This document shows positions 8,558 to 20,256 of a stretch of DNA of 40,258 nucleotides, piece by piece; the first letter of the stretch is position 1, and every line of letters begins with the position of its first letter. Under the pieces are notes generated by a model that did no database searches, was not told the DNA's origin, and saw only the letters and a program-made list of their open reading frames with translations. The position numbers were made by a program, and so were the translations under genes. The DNA comes from Lachnospiraceae bacterium (lineage in GTDB: Bacteria > Bacillota > Clostridia > Lachnospirales > Lachnospiraceae): assembly GCA_016290595.1 (NCBI GenBank), contig JAEEUR010000012.1:1-40258 (forward strand), read 5' to 3'.

Positions 8558-9295
8558 ATGTTTGACGCTTTTGAGAACAGAATCGGCTATCATTTTCAAA
8601 GGCCCGGCCTGCTGGAAACGGCGCTGACCCACTCCTCCTATGCCAACGAGAACCGGGGCCTGCCCCATAACGAACGGCTTGAATTCCTGGGCGACGCCGT
8701 GCTGGATCTGTGCTCCGCCCACTACCTTTTCGGGCATTTCCCCGCGGAAGCGGAGGGCGCGCTCTCGAAGCATCAGGCGGCGCTGGTCTGCGAGGCCTCC
8801 CTGGCCGAATGCGCCAGACAGATCGGTCTGGACCGCGAGCTCCTGCTGGGAAAAGGGGAGGAGAAGAGCGGCGGCCGATGCCGGGATTCGCTGCTTTCGG
8901 ACGCCTTCGAGGCCGTCATCGGCGCGGTCTATCTGGACGGCGGATTCGAACCGGCAAGAGATTTCATCGACCGCTTCGTCATGGAGCCGATGGCCGCAAA
9001 GCCCGTCCTTTTCGACGCGAAAACGCAGCTGCAGGAGCTGCTGCAGGCCGACGGCGAGGTGGAGATCAGCTACCGGGTTCTGGAGGAAGCCGGACCGGAC
9101 CATGAAAAGAGCTTTACGGCTTCGGTCAATATGAACGGAGAACAGCTGGGGACCGGCAGCGGCTCCAGCAAGAAACAGGCGGAGCAGGCTGCCGCGGCGG
9201 CGGCTCTGAAATATTTACGGGAGAAGGCGGAACGGATCCCGCTTTCTTCAGGGAGCATTTATGTATCTGAAAAAGATAGAAACACAGGGCTTTAA
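8558..9295 (+). CDS. rnc: Ribonuclease III
   Basis: RNase III cleaves double-stranded RNA, including the rRNA precursor. The 245-residue protein has the signature [12 protein letters not shown] (Glu42, Asp46 of the metal site), a second acidic block [20 protein letters not shown], and a C-terminal double-stranded RNA binding domain from about residue 155, with the Lys-rich [15 protein letters not shown] helix. The start is ATG 8558 behind AAGGAG; the TTG three bases upstream is too close to that site. Its 3' end overlaps the start of smc by 35 bp in another frame. Confidence 0.96.
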   Translation: MFDAFENRIGYHFQRPGLLETALTHSSYANENRGLPHNERLEFLGDAVLDLCSAHYLFGHFPAEAEGALSKHQAALVCEASLAECARQIGLDRELLLGKGEEKSGGRCRDSLLSDAFEAVIGAVYLDGGFEPARDFIDRFVMEPMAAKPVLFDAKTQLQELLQADGEVEISYRVLEEAGPDHEKSFTASVNMNGEQLGTGSGSSKKQAEQAAAAAALKYLREKAERIPLSSGSIYVSEKDRNTGL

Positions 9296-12200
9296 ATCCT
9301 TCGCGAACCGGATGGTGATGGAGTTCGCCCCCGGGATCATGGGGATCGTCGGCCCGAACGGCAGCGGCAAGAGCAACGTAGCGGATGCGGTCCGCTGGGT
9401 GCTGGGTGAGCAAAGCGCGAGACAGCTGCGGGGCAGCAACATGCAGGACGTAATCTTCTCCGGAACGGAGAACCGCCGCCCCATGAGCTATGCTTTCGTT
9501 TCCCTGACCATCGACAACAGCGACCGCGTACTGCCGCTGGATTACGACGAGGTCGTCGTGTCCCGCCAGGTCTTCCGCTCGGGAGAGAGCGAATACCGCC
9601 TGAACGGCAATATCTGCCGCCTCCGCGACATTTACGAGACCTTTTACGATTCCGGCATCGGCAAGGAGGGCTACTCCATCATCGGACAGGGCCAGATCGA
9701 AATGGTGCTGTCCAACAAGCCGGAGGAACGGCGTCTGATGTTCGATGAGGCGGCCGGCATCGTCCGCTACAAGAAGCGCCGGGATATTACCCGGAAAAAG
9801 CTGGATTCCGAAATGGCGGCCCGGGAACGGATCGAGGATATCGTCCGGGAGCTGGAAAAACAGGTCGGTCCGCTTGAAAGGCAGTCCGCCAAGGCAAAGA
9901 CCTATCTGAGGCTCCGGGACGAACTGAAGGAATACGAGGTCGGCGTCTTCGCCCTGGAGGCCGACGAGCTTGAAAAGAAGCTGGAGGAAGCCCGTAAGAA
10001 CCGGGAGGGCGTCAGCGGCGATCTTGAGGCGGCCACGCTTCAGCTGGACCGTCTGAAGGAACGCTACGACAGCCTGTCCGACGAAAACGAAGAGCTGGAC
10101 AAGAGCCTGGTACGGATCCAGGGTCAGCTGGCGGATCTCCGCGTCGCCAACGAGAACCGCGAAGGCCGTATCGGCCTGCTGGGCGAACAGATCAAGGCGG
10201 CGGAAACCAACTCGGACCTTCTGGACGAGCGCGTTAAAGATTATGACGCCGCGATCGCCCGCAGCGAGAGCGAACGGGAAGGCTATTACCGCAGCAAGAA
10301 CGAGGTGGACCGCCAGCAGGACCAGCTGGACGACAGGATCACCCGTCTGGAGGAAGAAGAAGAGAGCTTAAACGAGTCCGTCCGGGATCTGGAATACCAG
10401 ATCGAGCAGGGCAACAAGGCGATGATGAACTCTCTGGACCAGAAGGCGCAGATCAGTTCTTCGCTCGCCGCCTTAAAGGCGCGCGAAGAGCAGAACGCCA
10501 TCCGTCTGGAAGCCCTGGAGAAAGAAAAGACGGCGGACGAAGCCTATCAGAGCGCTCTGAAGCAGGAATATGAGGCGATCCGGAGCAGTCTGGAACAGGC
10601 GGCCCAGGAAGAGAAAAGCTGGAAGGAAAGCCTGAAGGCGTCCCGCGCCCGCGCCGCCGAGCTGACGGTCCTGCGCCGGAAGAGCGAGGAAGAGCTGCAC
10701 CGCCTGCAGCGCGAGCTGTCCGCCCAGAAGGCCCGCAAGGAGAATCTGCGGAACCTGATCGAACGCTACGACGGCTTCGGCGGCAGCGTCAAGTCCATCA
10801 TGGACGTCCGGGACCGTTTTCCGGGCATCTGCGGCGTCGTGGCGGACCTGATCAGCACCGAGAAAAAATACGAAACGGCCGTCGAGACCGTCCTGGCGGG
10901 CCGTGCGCAGAATATCGTGACCGAGACGGAAGAGGAAGCCAAGCGGATCATCGGCTATCTGAAGGAAAAGCGGCTCGGCCGCGCGACCTTCCTGCCGCTG
11001 GACGCGGTCCGCGGCGACAGAGGCCTTTCCCGTCCGGAAGCCGCCCGTGAGAAAGGCGCGCTGGGAACGGCCGCCTCCCTGGTGAAAAACGAATCCCGCT
11101 ACGACGGCGTCGTCCGCTTCCTGCTGGGGCAGACGCTCGTTGTCGATACCCTTGACAACGCGCTGGCCATCGCCCGCAAATACGATCACCGCCTCTCGCT
11201 GGTGACGCTGGAAGGTGAATATCTGACGCCCGGCGGCGTCATTTCCGGCGGCGCATACCGCAACAGTTCCAATCTGCTCGGCCGGCGCCGTGAGTTTGCC
11301 GAATGCGAGGCCGAAGAGAAAAAACTCTCGTCGGCCGTCGGTAAGGCGGAAAAGGAGACGGACGGCCTGCAGAAGGAAGCGGCCTCTCTGGAGCAGAAGA
11401 TCCAGAAAGGCGACGCAAAGCTGCGAGACATCCTCGTGAAGAGCGCTTCTCTGAAGGCCCAGAACGAAAGCCGCTCGGAAGAGATCCGCCGCGGCCTGGA
11501 GAGAGCCTCGTCCCGCGAAGCGGAGATCACGCGTTTGAGCGGCGAGCAGCAGAAGCTGGCCGAACAGCGCGGCGCTTTCCGTCAGAATGCCGGCGATCTG
11601 GACCAGAGCCATGAGAACCTGCAGAACGAAGTCATGGAGCTGGCCGTAAAGCTCGACCGGATCAAGGCGGATACGCAGGACAAGAGCAAGCTGCTGGAGG
11701 ATCTGCGGGTCAGCTTCTCCAACCTTTCGCAGCGGGGCGACTTCCTCCTGGACAACATCCGCCGCTGCAACGAGGAGATCGAACGGATCCGGAAGGATAA
11801 GCAGGAGCTTGTCCGCGGCCAGGTCTCTGTCGAGGACGTGGTGAAGGAACGCCAGGCGGAGATCGCGCAGCTGAAGGAAGACATCGCGGACGTAAAGGAA
11901 ACGATCCTTAAGCTCGAAGCCAAGTACGAGGAAGACGAGCTGCTGCGGGAGGAAAAGCGCGCGGAACAGCAGAACTGTTTTGAAGCGCGCGAATCCCTGA
12001 GCCAGCGCCTGAGCGAACTGGACAAGGAGAACTTCCGCCTGCAGAGCGCGGAGCAGCGGATCGAGGAACAGATCGAAAAGCAGGCGGAATACCTGTGGAC
12101 CGAATATGAGATGACGCCTTCCCAGGCCAAGGCCATCCGGAATCCGGAGATCCGGAACCCGGCGGAAGTGCGGCGCTTTATCTCCCAGAAAAAGAAGGAG

Positions 12201-12836
12201 ATCAAGGACCTTGGCCCCGTCTACGTGGAGGCCATTGAAAAATACAAAGAGGTTTCGGAGCGCTACGAGTTCCTGAAGGGCCAGCGGGACGACCTGGTCA
12301 AAGCGGAAGGAGAACTGACGGCCCTGATCCGGGATCTCGAAAAGGGCATGCGGGAGCAGTTCAAAACGCAGTTCGTCCTGATCAGGGAAGAATTTGCCAA
12401 AGTCTTCAGCGACCTTTTCGCGGGCGGCAAAGGAACCATCGCGCTGGAAAACGAGGACGACGTCCTGTCCTCCGGCGTTATCATCAACGCCCAGCCGCCG
12501 GGCAAAAAGCTGCAGAACATGATGCAGCTCTCCGGCGGAGAAAAGGCCCTGACGGCGATCGCCCTGCTGTTCGCGATCCAGAACTTAAAGCCCTCGCCCT
12601 TCTGTCTGCTGGACGAGATCGAAACGGCTCTTGACGAGCCGAACGTGAAGCGTTTCGCTGATTATCTGTACCGGCTGCGCGGAACGACGCAGTTCCTGGT
12701 CATCACACACCGGCGCGGCACCATGGAAATGGCCGACCGCCTGTACGGCATCACCATGCAGGAGAAGGGCGTTTCCGCCCTTGTCTCGGTCAGCCTGACG
12801 GATCCGTCCAGCAAGAAGATCCTGGACGAAGCATAG
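9261..12836 (+). CDS. smc: Chromosome segregation ATPase SMC
   Basis: SMC forms the condensin ring with ScpA and ScpB that compacts and separates chromosomes. The 1191-residue protein is complete: Walker A GPNGSGKS at 31-38, a long coiled coil, a hinge at about 505-660 starting [13 protein letters not shown], a second coiled coil, the ABC signature LSGGEKA near 1091 and Walker B LLDEIE near 1116. A ribosome site AGGGAG sits inside the rnc coding region. Codon use and Glu/Lys/Arg heptad content are normal for the family. scpA and scpB are not in the window. Confidence 0.98.
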   Translation: MYLKKIETQGFKSFANRMVMEFAPGIMGIVGPNGSGKSNVADAVRWVLGEQSARQLRGSNMQDVIFSGTENRRPMSYAFVSLTIDNSDRVLPLDYDEVVVSRQVFRSGESEYRLNGNICRLRDIYETFYDSGIGKEGYSIIGQGQIEMVLSNKPEERRLMFDEAAGIVRYKKRRDITRKKLDSEMAARERIEDIVRELEKQVGPLERQSAKAKTYLRLRDELKEYEVGVFALEADELEKKLEEARKNREGVSGDLEAATLQLDRLKERYDSLSDENEELDKSLVRIQGQLADLRVANENREGRIGLLGEQIKAAETNSDLLDERVKDYDAAIARSESEREGYYRSKNEVDRQQDQLDDRITRLEEEEESLNESVRDLEYQIEQGNKAMMNSLDQKAQISSSLAALKAREEQNAIRLEALEKEKTADEAYQSALKQEYEAIRSSLEQAAQEEKSWKESLKASRARAAELTVLRRKSEEELHRLQRELSAQKARKENLRNLIERYDGFGGSVKSIMDVRDRFPGICGVVADLISTEKKYETAVETVLAGRAQNIVTETEEEAKRIIGYLKEKRLGRATFLPLDAVRGDRGLSRPEAAREKGALGTAASLVKNESRYDGVVRFLLGQTLVVDTLDNALAIARKYDHRLSLVTLEGEYLTPGGVISGGAYRNSSNLLGRRREFAECEAEEKKLSSAVGKAEKETDGLQKEAASLEQKIQKGDAKLRDILVKSASLKAQNESRSEEIRRGLERASSREAEITRLSGEQQKLAEQRGAFRQNAGDLDQSHENLQNEVMELAVKLDRIKADTQDKSKLLEDLRVSFSNLSQRGDFLLDNIRRCNEEIERIRKDKQELVRGQVSVEDVVKERQAEIAQLKEDIADVKETILKLEAKYEEDELLREEKRAEQQNCFEARESLSQRLSELDKENFRLQSAEQRIEEQIEKQAEYLWTEYEMTPSQAKAIRNPEIRNPAEVRRFISQKKKEIKDLGPVYVEAIEKYKEVSERYEFLKGQRDDLVKAEGELTALIRDLEKGMREQFKTQFVLIREEFAKVFSDLFAGGKGTIALENEDDVLSSGVIINAQPPGKKLQNMMQLSGGEKALTAIALLFAIQNLKPSPFCLLDEIETALDEPNVKRFADYLYRLRGTTQFLVITHRRGTMEMADRLYGITMQEKGVSALVSVSLTDPSSKKILDEA

Positions 12837-12850
12837 AAACGGAGTAAGAT

Positions 12851-13723
12851 ATGGCAGGCTTTTTCAACAAGCTGAAAAATCTGTTTACGACCTCGGACGT
12901 TTCCGAAGAGTTCTACGAAGAGCTGGAGGAGCGCCTGATCTTAAGCGACGTGGGCATGGAGACCGCGGAGCTTCTGGTGGCGAATCTGAAAAACGAAGCC
13001 TGGGAGAAGCAGATCCTGCAGACCTCGAAACTGAAAAAGCTCCTGAAGGAGCAGATCCAGCAGCAGATGAGCATCCTGAAGCCCGAATATCCCTGGGAGA
13101 CGGAAAAAGCCCTTCTGTTCATCACCGGCGTGAACGGCGTCGGCAAGACCACCAGCATCGGCAAGCTGGCCTACGCGCTGAAGGAGCAGGGCAAGAAAGT
13201 GATGATGGTAGCCGGCGATACCTTCCGCGCCGGGGCTGCGGAGCAGCTCAAGATATGGGCGGAGCGCAGCGGCGCGGACATCGTTTCGCAGCATGAAGGC
13301 GCGGATCCTTCGGCGGTCCTGTTCGACGGCATCGCCGCGGCGCAGGCCCGCGGGACCGACGTGATACTCTGCGATACGGCGGGCCGCCTGCACAACAAGA
13401 AGAACCTGATGGCGGAGCTGGAAAAGATGCACCGCGTGGTGCAGAAGGCCGGCACCGGCTACACGGTCAAGAGTCTGATCGTGCTGGATGCGACGACCGG
13501 ACAGAACGCCCTCAATCAGGCGCGGGCTTTCGCGGAAGTGACCGACGTTGACGGGATCATCCTGACCAAGCTCGACGGGACCGCGAAGGGCGGCGTCGTG
13601 ATGAGCGTGCAGATTGAGCTCGGCCTGCCGATCCTATACATCGGGACCGGGGAGAAACTGACCAACCTCGAAAAGTTCGACGCCCACGCTTTCGTGGAGA
13701 AGATGTTTGAGGAAGAGGAATAG
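12851..13723 (+). CDS. ftsY: Signal recognition particle receptor FtsY, short form
   Basis: FtsY is the SRP receptor GTPase that docks Ffh-ribosome complexes at the membrane. The 290-residue protein holds the four-helix N domain and the G domain: G1 GVNGVGKT (Lys99), [30 protein letters not shown] and GTGEK. The acidic A domain found in the E. coli protein is absent. Instead the protein begins with a short amphipathic helix ([12 protein letters not shown]) that probably contacts the membrane. Its partner gene ffh is at 26689. [11 protein letters not shown] and the short N-terminus distinguish it from Ffh. Confidence 0.97.
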   Translation: MAGFFNKLKNLFTTSDVSEEFYEELEERLILSDVGMETAELLVANLKNEAWEKQILQTSKLKKLLKEQIQQQMSILKPEYPWETEKALLFITGVNGVGKTTSIGKLAYALKEQGKKVMMVAGDTFRAGAAEQLKIWAERSGADIVSQHEGADPSAVLFDGIAAAQARGTDVILCDTAGRLHNKKNLMAELEKMHRVVQKAGTGYTVKSLIVLDATTGQNALNQARAFAEVTDVDGIILTKLDGTAKGGVVMSVQIELGLPILYIGTGEKLTNLEKFDAHAFVEKMFEEEE

Positions 13724-13774
13724 TACGGTCTGCGCCGAGCGCGCCCGCGGGATAAATAACAGAAAGGAGCCGTC

Positions 13775-16700
13775 ATGGCGTTTACGCACTTACATCTGCA
13801 TACCGAATACAGCCTTCTGGACGGCTTCTGCAAGATCCAGGAGCTGGTGAAGCGCGCGAAAGAGCTCGGCATGGACAGCCTGGCCATCACCGACCACGGC
13901 GTCATGTACGGCGTCATCGACTTCTACAAGGCCTGCAAGAAGGAAGGCATCCATCCGGTCCTCGGCTGCGAGGTGTACGTCGCGCCGGGCTCCCGTCTGG
14001 ACCGCGAAGCCGGCGCCAGCGAAGATCGCTATTACCATCTGATCCTGCTCGCCGAAAACAACAGGGGCTATGAAAACCTGATGCGCATCGTCTCGACCGG
14101 CTTCATGGACGGCTTCTACTACCGGCCGCGCGTGGACAAGGAGATCCTGAAGGAATTCCACGAAGGCATCATCTGCCTGTCCGCCTGCCTGGCCGGCGAG
14201 GTGCAGCGCTTTTTAAACCGCGGTCTGTATGAAGAAGCGAAGACGGCCGCTCTCGAATACCGGGACATCTTCGGCCCGGACAACTATTTTCTGGAGCTGC
14301 AGGACCACGGCTATCCGGAACAGAAGACCGTGAACAGCGGGCTCCTTCGGCTCTCGCAGGAGACCGGCATCCCGCTGGTCGCGACCAACGACTGCCACTA
14401 TATCCGTGAGGAAGACGCGGAGGCGCACGACCTTCTGCTCTGCATCCAGACCGCGAAAAAGGTGGCGGACGAGGACCGTCTGCGCTATGAGGGCGGCCAG
14501 TTCTTCGTCAAATCCGAAGAGGAGATGAAAGCTCTGTTCCCTTACGCGCTGGACGCGCTGGAACGCACGCACGAGATCGCCATGCGCTGTCAGGTGGAGC
14601 TGGAATTCGGCGTGACCAAGCTGCCGCATTTCGCGGTGCCGGAGGGCTTTACGGGTGAGACCTATCTGCGGAGCCTCTGCGAGAAGGGACTGCGCGACCG
14701 GTACGACGTCATGACGGAGGAGATCCGAAACCGTCTGGACTACGAGCTGGGCGTCATCAGCCGCATGGGCTACGTGGATTACTTCCTCATCGTCTGGGAT
14801 TTTGTCAACTATGCGAAAACGCACGGGATCCCCGTAGGACCGGGGCGCGGCTCCGGCGCGGGCTCCATCGTCGCGTATTCGCTGCATATAACGAACATCG
14901 ATCCGCTCGAATACAAGCTGCTTTTTGAGCGCTTCCTGAACCCGGAGCGCATCAGCATGCCGGATATCGACGTGGATTTCTGCTACGAGCGCCGCGGCGA
15001 GGTCATCGACTACGTGACGCAGAAGTACGGTCAGGACAGCGTGGTCCAGATCGTGACCTTCGGCACGCTGCAGGCGAGAGGCGTGATCCGCGACGTGGGC
15101 CGCGTGCTGGATTATCCCTACGCGCTGTGCGACCAGATCGCCAAGATGATCCCCCGCGGCCAGAACAACCGCAACGTCACGCTGGACGAGGCTCTGGCCG
15201 GCAGCCGCGAACTGCGCGAATTTGCCGAAAAGGACGAACGCGTCGCCAAGATCATCGACTTTGCCAGACGTCTGGAGGGCCTGCCCCGGCACGCCTCCAC
15301 GCACGCCGCCGGCGTCGTGATCTGCGGGGAGCCGGCCTATCATTTCGTCCCCTTATCCCGCAGCGCGGACGGCCAGCTCACCACACAGTTCCCCATGACG
15401 ACGGTGGAAGAGCTGGGCCTCTTAAAGATGGACTTCCTGGGCCTGCGGACGCTGACCGTCATCCAGGACGCTCTGAACTTCATCGAAGCCCGGACCGGAA
15501 AACGCATCGATTTCGACCACATGAAAATGAACGACCCGAAGGTCTTCGAGCTGATCGCTTCCGGTAAGGACGACGGCATCTTCCAGCTCGAATCCGGCGG
15601 CATGAAGAGCTTCATGAAGGAGCTGAAGCCGGACTGCATGGATGATCTCGTCGCCGGCATTTCCCTCTACCGGCCGGGCCCCATGAGCTTTATCCCGGAC
15701 TATATCCGCGGCAAAAACGACAGAAAGAGCATCCACTACCTGATCCCCGAGCTAGAGCCCATCCTTTCGGATACCTACGGCTGCATCGTGTATCAGGAGC
15801 AGGTCATGCAGATCGTGCGGGATCTGGGCGGCTATACCATGGGCCGCAGCGACCTGGTGCGCCGCGCCATGAGCAAGAAAAAGGAAGCCGTGATGAAGAA
15901 GGAGAGAGCCAACTTCGTCTACGGCAATCCAGAGGAAGGCGTGCCGGGCTGCCTGTCCCGCGGCATCTCCGAGTCGGCGGCCAACCAGATCTTCGACCGC
16001 ATGATGGACTTCGCGCAGTACGCGTTCAACCGTTCGCATGCGGCCGGCTACGCGGTGGTGGCCTACGAAACGGCTTACCTCAAATGCTATTATCCCGTGG
16101 AATACATGGCCGCGCTGATGACCTCCGTGATGGACGTCACCAGCAAGGTCTCCGAATATATCGCGGTCTGCCGGCAGATGAACCTGCCCGTGCTGCCGCC
16201 CGACATCAACGAATCCAGCTACGGCTTTACGCCTTCCGGAAACGCCATCCGTTACGGCCTGACCGCCATCAAGGGCGTCGGCCGCAGCGTCGTGGACGCC
16301 ATCGTGGAAGAGCGTGAAACGAACGGTCCCTTCACCTCACTCGGCGATTTCATCGAGCGGATGACCGGCAATGAGATCAACAAGCGGACGGTGGAAAGCT
16401 TCATCTACGCCGGCGCGATGGACGCCTTCCCGGGCTTTCGGAGCCAGAAGATCGCGGTCTTTGCGGACATGATGGACGCGAAAGCCCGAAGCAAAAAGGA
16501 CGCTTTCGCAGGCCAGATGAGCCTCTTCGATATCGCGCCGCCCGAGGAAAAGCTCCGCATGGAGGTCAGCTTCCCCGACATTCCGGAGTTTTCCTTCGGC
16601 GAAAAGCTGGCTTTTGAAAAGCTGGTGCTGGGACTGTACGCCAGCGGCCATCCGCTGGAGGAATACGAGGAAATGCTGCGCCGCAATATCGGCGCCCGCC

Positions 16701-17236
16701 TGTCCGATTTCAATGTGGACGAGGAGAGCGGCGAGGCCGGGGTGCAGGACGGCGCAAGCGTCTGGGTCGGGGGTCTTGTGGAGAAACGCACCGTGCGGAC
16801 AACGCGCAGCGGCGCCGCCATGATGATCCTGAACCTGGAGGACATGACCGACAGCATCGAGGTGCTGTGCTTCCCGCGCGAGACCGACAGCTTCCGCGAG
16901 AAAACGGAAGAGGGCAGCCGCGTCTTCGTCCGCGGCCGGGTCTCCCTGGGCGACGACGCCAAGGGCAAGCTGATCGCGGAAAAGATCCTGCGCTTCGACG
17001 AACTGGAACAGGAAGCATACGTCCTGTTTGAAGATAAGAACAGCTACCGGACGGGCGAACGCCGTCTGACCGAACTGCTGCAGGGAGCCGGCTGTGTGGT
17101 CGCCCTGCGGAAGGAACGGCAGACCAAGCGTCTCCCCGCCGAACCCGGCGCCGTACTGACGCCGGAGATCCGGGAAGCCCTGCTGAAGGAATTCGGCCCG
17201 GACAGAGTTGCAATCCGTGAGAAAAAGCTGCGGTAG
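13775..17236 (+). CDS. dnaE: DNA polymerase III alpha subunit, DnaE type
   Basis: This is the replicative or lagging-strand polymerase subunit. The 1153-residue protein starts with a PHP domain ([13 protein letters not shown]), followed by the palm with PDIDVDF, whose Asp399 and Asp401 align with the E. coli catalytic pair, and Asp553 in KMDFLGL as the third. A helix-hairpin-helix segment and an OB fold near residues 1000-1090 ([18 protein letters not shown]) follow. The absence of an embedded 3'-5' exonuclease separates it from PolC. AAAGGAG precedes the ATG. Its place between ftsY and rel suggests growth-linked expression, but no separate promoter is evident in the 51-bp gap. Confidence 0.97.
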   Translation: MAFTHLHLHTEYSLLDGFCKIQELVKRAKELGMDSLAITDHGVMYGVIDFYKACKKEGIHPVLGCEVYVAPGSRLDREAGASEDRYYHLILLAENNRGYENLMRIVSTGFMDGFYYRPRVDKEILKEFHEGIICLSACLAGEVQRFLNRGLYEEAKTAALEYRDIFGPDNYFLELQDHGYPEQKTVNSGLLRLSQETGIPLVATNDCHYIREEDAEAHDLLLCIQTAKKVADEDRLRYEGGQFFVKSEEEMKALFPYALDALERTHEIAMRCQVELEFGVTKLPHFAVPEGFTGETYLRSLCEKGLRDRYDVMTEEIRNRLDYELGVISRMGYVDYFLIVWDFVNYAKTHGIPVGPGRGSGAGSIVAYSLHITNIDPLEYKLLFERFLNPERISMPDIDVDFCYERRGEVIDYVTQKYGQDSVVQIVTFGTLQARGVIRDVGRVLDYPYALCDQIAKMIPRGQNNRNVTLDEALAGSRELREFAEKDERVAKIIDFARRLEGLPRHASTHAAGVVICGEPAYHFVPLSRSADGQLTTQFPMTTVEELGLLKMDFLGLRTLTVIQDALNFIEARTGKRIDFDHMKMNDPKVFELIASGKDDGIFQLESGGMKSFMKELKPDCMDDLVAGISLYRPGPMSFIPDYIRGKNDRKSIHYLIPELEPILSDTYGCIVYQEQVMQIVRDLGGYTMGRSDLVRRAMSKKKEAVMKKERANFVYGNPEEGVPGCLSRGISESAANQIFDRMMDFAQYAFNRSHAAGYAVVAYETAYLKCYYPVEYMAALMTSVMDVTSKVSEYIAVCRQMNLPVLPPDINESSYGFTPSGNAIRYGLTAIKGVGRSVVDAIVEERETNGPFTSLGDFIERMTGNEINKRTVESFIYAGAMDAFPGFRSQKIAVFADMMDAKARSKKDAFAGQMSLFDIAPPEEKLRMEVSFPDIPEFSFGEKLAFEKLVLGLYASGHPLEEYEEMLRRNIGARLSDFNVDEESGEAGVQDGASVWVGGLVEKRTVRTTRSGAAMMILNLEDMTDSIEVLCFPRETDSFREKTEEGSRVFVRGRVSLGDDAKGKLIAEKILRFDELEQEAYVLFEDKNSYRTGERRLTELLQGAGCVVALRKERQTKRLPAEPGAVLTPEIREALLKEFGPDRVAIREKKLR

Positions 17237-17249
17237 AGAGGGGGAAAGG

Positions 17250-19574
17250 ATGGAAGAAGCCAAAACAAGCGTTGTGCAGGACGACCTGCCTTCCGAAATT
17301 GCCGCCATCAACGACGATCATATTCTGCGCGCCGTCAGCGACGAGGACGAGATGCCGAAGGATCACACCGACCGCCCGCCGGAGGAACTGTACGCCCAGC
17401 TGATCGATACCATCCGAAAGTACCATCCGTCGGATGACATGAAGCAGATCCGCGAAGCCTACGAACTGGCCTTCAAGGCGCACGAGAACCAGCTGCGCCG
17501 TTCCGGCGCGCCGTATATCATCCATCCGCTGCACGTCGCCATCATCCTGGCCGAACTGGAGATGGACAAGGAGTCCATCATCGCCGGTCTTCTGCACGAC
17601 GTCGTGGAGGACACCGACGTGCCGCTGGAGGAGATCGATCGGCGTTTCGGGCCGGACGTGGCCCTGCTGGTGGACGGCGTCACCAAGCTGACGCGTCTCT
17701 CCCTTGGGACTACGGACAAGCTGGAAATGCAGGCGGAAAACCTGCGCAAGATGTTCCTCTCCATGTCCAAGGACATCCGGATCATCATCATCAAGCTGGC
17801 CGACCGTCTGCACAACATGCGCACGCTCCAGTTCCAGAAGCCCGAAAAGCAGCGCGAAAAAGCGGCGGAAACGCTGGATATCTATGCGCCGCTTGCCAGC
17901 CGTCTCGGCATGTTCCGCCTGAAGATGGAGCTGGACAACCTGAGCCTGCAGTACCTGGAGCCGGAAAAATACGCCAAGCTGGTCCACGATATCGACGAGC
18001 GCTCCCATTCGCGGGAGGAATTCGTCCAGTCCATCGTGACGGACGTCAGCAAGCACGTCAAGGACGCCGGCATCAACGCGCAGGTGTACGGCCGGGTCAA
18101 GCACATCTTCAGCATCTACAAGAAGATGGTGATCCAGCAGAAGGGCCTGGACGAGATCTACGACTTATTTGCAGTCCGCATCCTGGTGGATACCGTGCAG
18201 GACTGCTACGCGGCGCTCGGCATCATCCACGAGCTGTATATGCCGATCCCCGGCCGCTTCAAGGACTATATCGCGATCCCGAAGGCCAACATGTACCAGT
18301 CGCTGCACACGACGGTCATCGGCAAGAGCGGCATCCCCTTTGAGATCCAGATCCGGACCTACGAAATGCACCGCACGGCCGAATACGGCGTCGCGGCTCA
18401 CTGGAAATACAAAGAGAGCGGCTCCGCTTCCGTCAACAAGGAAGAAGAGAAGCTGAACTGGCTGCGCCAGATCCTGGAGTGGCAGCGCGAGATGCCGGAC
18501 AACAGTGAGTTTATGGCCAGCGTCCGCAGCGACCTGGATATCTTCGCGGACACGGTCTACTGCTTTACCCCGAAAGGCGACGTGAAAAACCTGCCCGCCG
18601 GCTCCACCCCGATCGACCTGGCCTACAGCATCCATTCCGCCGTCGGCAACAAGATGGTCGGCGCGCGGGTCAACGACAAGCTGGTGCCCATCGACTACCG
18701 CCTTCACAACGGCGACCGGGTGGAGATCATCACCTCGCAGAACTCGCGCGGCCCCAGCCGCGACTGGCTGAACATCGTCAAGTCCACGCAGGCCCGCAAC
18801 AAAATCAACCAATGGTTCAAGGAACAGAATAAAGAGGACAATATCGAGAAGGGCCGCGACCTGATCGAGAAGAACGCCAAGACCAAGGGCTACAACCTGC
18901 CGGATCTCTTAAAGCCCGAGTTCATGGATAAGGTCATGAACAAATACGGCTGCAAAGACTGGAACCAGGTTCTGGCCTCCGTCGGACACGGCGGCCTGAA
19001 GGAAGGCCAGGTCATCAACAAGCTGGCAGAAGAGAAGCGCAAGTACGAGCAGCGGCACATCACCGACGAGAAGGTGCTGGAGATCTCGCAGGAGAACGCC
19101 AAAAAGGCCGTTACCCATTCCAAGGGCGGCATCGTGGTGGAAGGCCTGCACGATCTGGCCGTGCACTTCTCGCGCTGCTGCAGCCCCATTCCCGGCGACG
19201 AGATCGTGGGCTTCGTGACCCGGGGCCGCGGCGTATCCATCCACCGGACGGACTGTGTGAATATCATCAACCTGCCGGCCGACGAGCGCAGCCGACTGAT
19301 CGAGGCTGAATGGCGCGTCCCCGAAACGACCAAGGAGGAACGCTATCTGGCCGGTCTGGTGCTGTACGTGAACAACCGCGTCGGCATGCTGGCGGACATT
19401 TCCCGTGTTCTGACGGAGATGAATATCAACATTACGAATTTAAGCACCAAGGTCAGTAAACAGGGCATCGCGACGATCGATCTGCAGTTCCAGTCCACCG
19501 GCACGGAAGAGATCCGCGGCGTGATGGCGAAGCTGAAACAGATCAACGGCGTCTTCGACGTGACCCGTACGTGA
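17250..19574 (+). CDS. rel: Bifunctional (p)ppGpp synthetase/hydrolase (Rel/SpoT family)
   Basis: This enzyme makes and degrades the stringent-response alarmone. The 774-residue protein has an HD hydrolase domain (His92, His116-Asp117, Glu120-Asp121 in LLHDVVEDTD), a synthetase domain with RFKD at 336-339, a TGS domain (VYCFTPKGDVKNLPAG), a conserved Cys-containing segment (HFSRCCSPIPGD) and a C-terminal ACT domain. Intact HD residues plus the RFKD form indicate a bifunctional enzyme rather than a RelA-only synthetase. The start is ATG 17250, behind a purine-rich AGAGGGGGAAAGG; the upstream TTG frame overlaps dnaE and lacks a ribosome site. Confidence 0.97.
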   Translation: MEEAKTSVVQDDLPSEIAAINDDHILRAVSDEDEMPKDHTDRPPEELYAQLIDTIRKYHPSDDMKQIREAYELAFKAHENQLRRSGAPYIIHPLHVAIILAELEMDKESIIAGLLHDVVEDTDVPLEEIDRRFGPDVALLVDGVTKLTRLSLGTTDKLEMQAENLRKMFLSMSKDIRIIIIKLADRLHNMRTLQFQKPEKQREKAAETLDIYAPLASRLGMFRLKMELDNLSLQYLEPEKYAKLVHDIDERSHSREEFVQSIVTDVSKHVKDAGINAQVYGRVKHIFSIYKKMVIQQKGLDEIYDLFAVRILVDTVQDCYAALGIIHELYMPIPGRFKDYIAIPKANMYQSLHTTVIGKSGIPFEIQIRTYEMHRTAEYGVAAHWKYKESGSASVNKEEEKLNWLRQILEWQREMPDNSEFMASVRSDLDIFADTVYCFTPKGDVKNLPAGSTPIDLAYSIHSAVGNKMVGARVNDKLVPIDYRLHNGDRVEIITSQNSRGPSRDWLNIVKSTQARNKINQWFKEQNKEDNIEKGRDLIEKNAKTKGYNLPDLLKPEFMDKVMNKYGCKDWNQVLASVGHGGLKEGQVINKLAEEKRKYEQRHITDEKVLEISQENAKKAVTHSKGGIVVEGLHDLAVHFSRCCSPIPGDEIVGFVTRGRGVSIHRTDCVNIINLPADERSRLIEAEWRVPETTKEERYLAGLVLYVNNRVGMLADISRVLTEMNINITNLSTKVSKQGIATIDLQFQSTGTEEIRGVMAKLKQINGVFDVTRT

Positions 19575-19583
19575 GGTTCATTC

Positions 19584-20252
19584 ATGAATATTTTCGGATT
19601 CAACAAAACGCCTGCCATCGAAGGCTTTTCCCTGAAGCGGGTCGTCGTGGGCCCCATCGGGACCAACGCCTACCTGCTGATCAACACGAAGAGCGGGGAG
19701 GCGCTGATCGCGGATCCCGGCGATGAGGCGGGGCGGATCATCGCCGCGCTCAACCGGGAAAACGCAAAGCCCGCGGCGATCCTGCTGACGCACGGACATT
19801 TTGACCATATCTGCGCGGCGGACGAGCTGCGTGCGCATTACGGGATCCCGGTGTACTGCCTCGATAAGGAGGCGGCGCTGATGGAGGATCCCCGCGCCAA
19901 CGGCTCCGCCCTCTGGGACGGCCCGGTCACGCTGACGCCGGACAAGACCTTTTTCCCGGAGCAGAAGGCCGAACTGGCCGGCCTGACGTTCCAAGTCCTG
20001 CACACGCCCGGCCACACCGCCGGCAGCTGTTGTTATTATTTTCCGGAGCAGAATATCCTTTTAAGCGGCGACACCCTGTTCCACGGCTCCTACGGCCGGA
20101 CGGATCTGGAGACCGGGAGCGATGCGGACATCGTCCGCTCCGTACGCCGGCTCCTGCGGGAACTGCCGGAGGATACGACGGTCTGTCCCGGACATATGGA
20201 TCTGACCTTTATCGCATTTGAGAGGCGCTTCAATCCCCTCTCGGAAGGATGA
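19584..20252 (+). CDS. Metallo-beta-lactamase-fold hydrolase (YqgX/glyoxalase II-like)
   Basis: The 222-residue cytosolic protein has the metal-binding motif THGHFDH (HxHxDH), a second histidine in HTPGHTAGSCCYY, an aspartate in LLSGDTLF and a final histidine in CPGHMDLT. These are the full ligand set for a dinuclear metal site. Similar proteins are annotated as hydroxyacylglutathione hydrolase-like, but glutathione is usually absent from Clostridia, so the true thioester or other substrate is unknown. GAGG immediately after the rel stop serves as ribosome site, and hemZ begins four bases after its own stop. Confidence 0.9.
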   Translation: MNIFGFNKTPAIEGFSLKRVVVGPIGTNAYLLINTKSGEALIADPGDEAGRIIAALNRENAKPAAILLTHGHFDHICAADELRAHYGIPVYCLDKEAALMEDPRANGSALWDGPVTLTPDKTFFPEQKAELAGLTFQVLHTPGHTAGSCCYYFPEQNILLSGDTLFHGSYGRTDLETGSDADIVRSVRRLLRELPEDTTVCPGHMDLTFIAFERRFNPLSEG

Positions 20253-20256
20253 GCCC

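Noticed and set aside
10473..11612. 379-codon open frame on the minus strand
   Set aside because: It is fully opposite smc, composed of Leu/Gln/Ala/Gly-rich sequence typical of antisense to coiled coil, with no domain.
13724..13774. Terminator or promoter between ftsY and dnaE
   Set aside because: The GC-rich stretch GCGCCGAGCGCGCCCGCGGG has no U run after it, and no -35/-10 pair fits.
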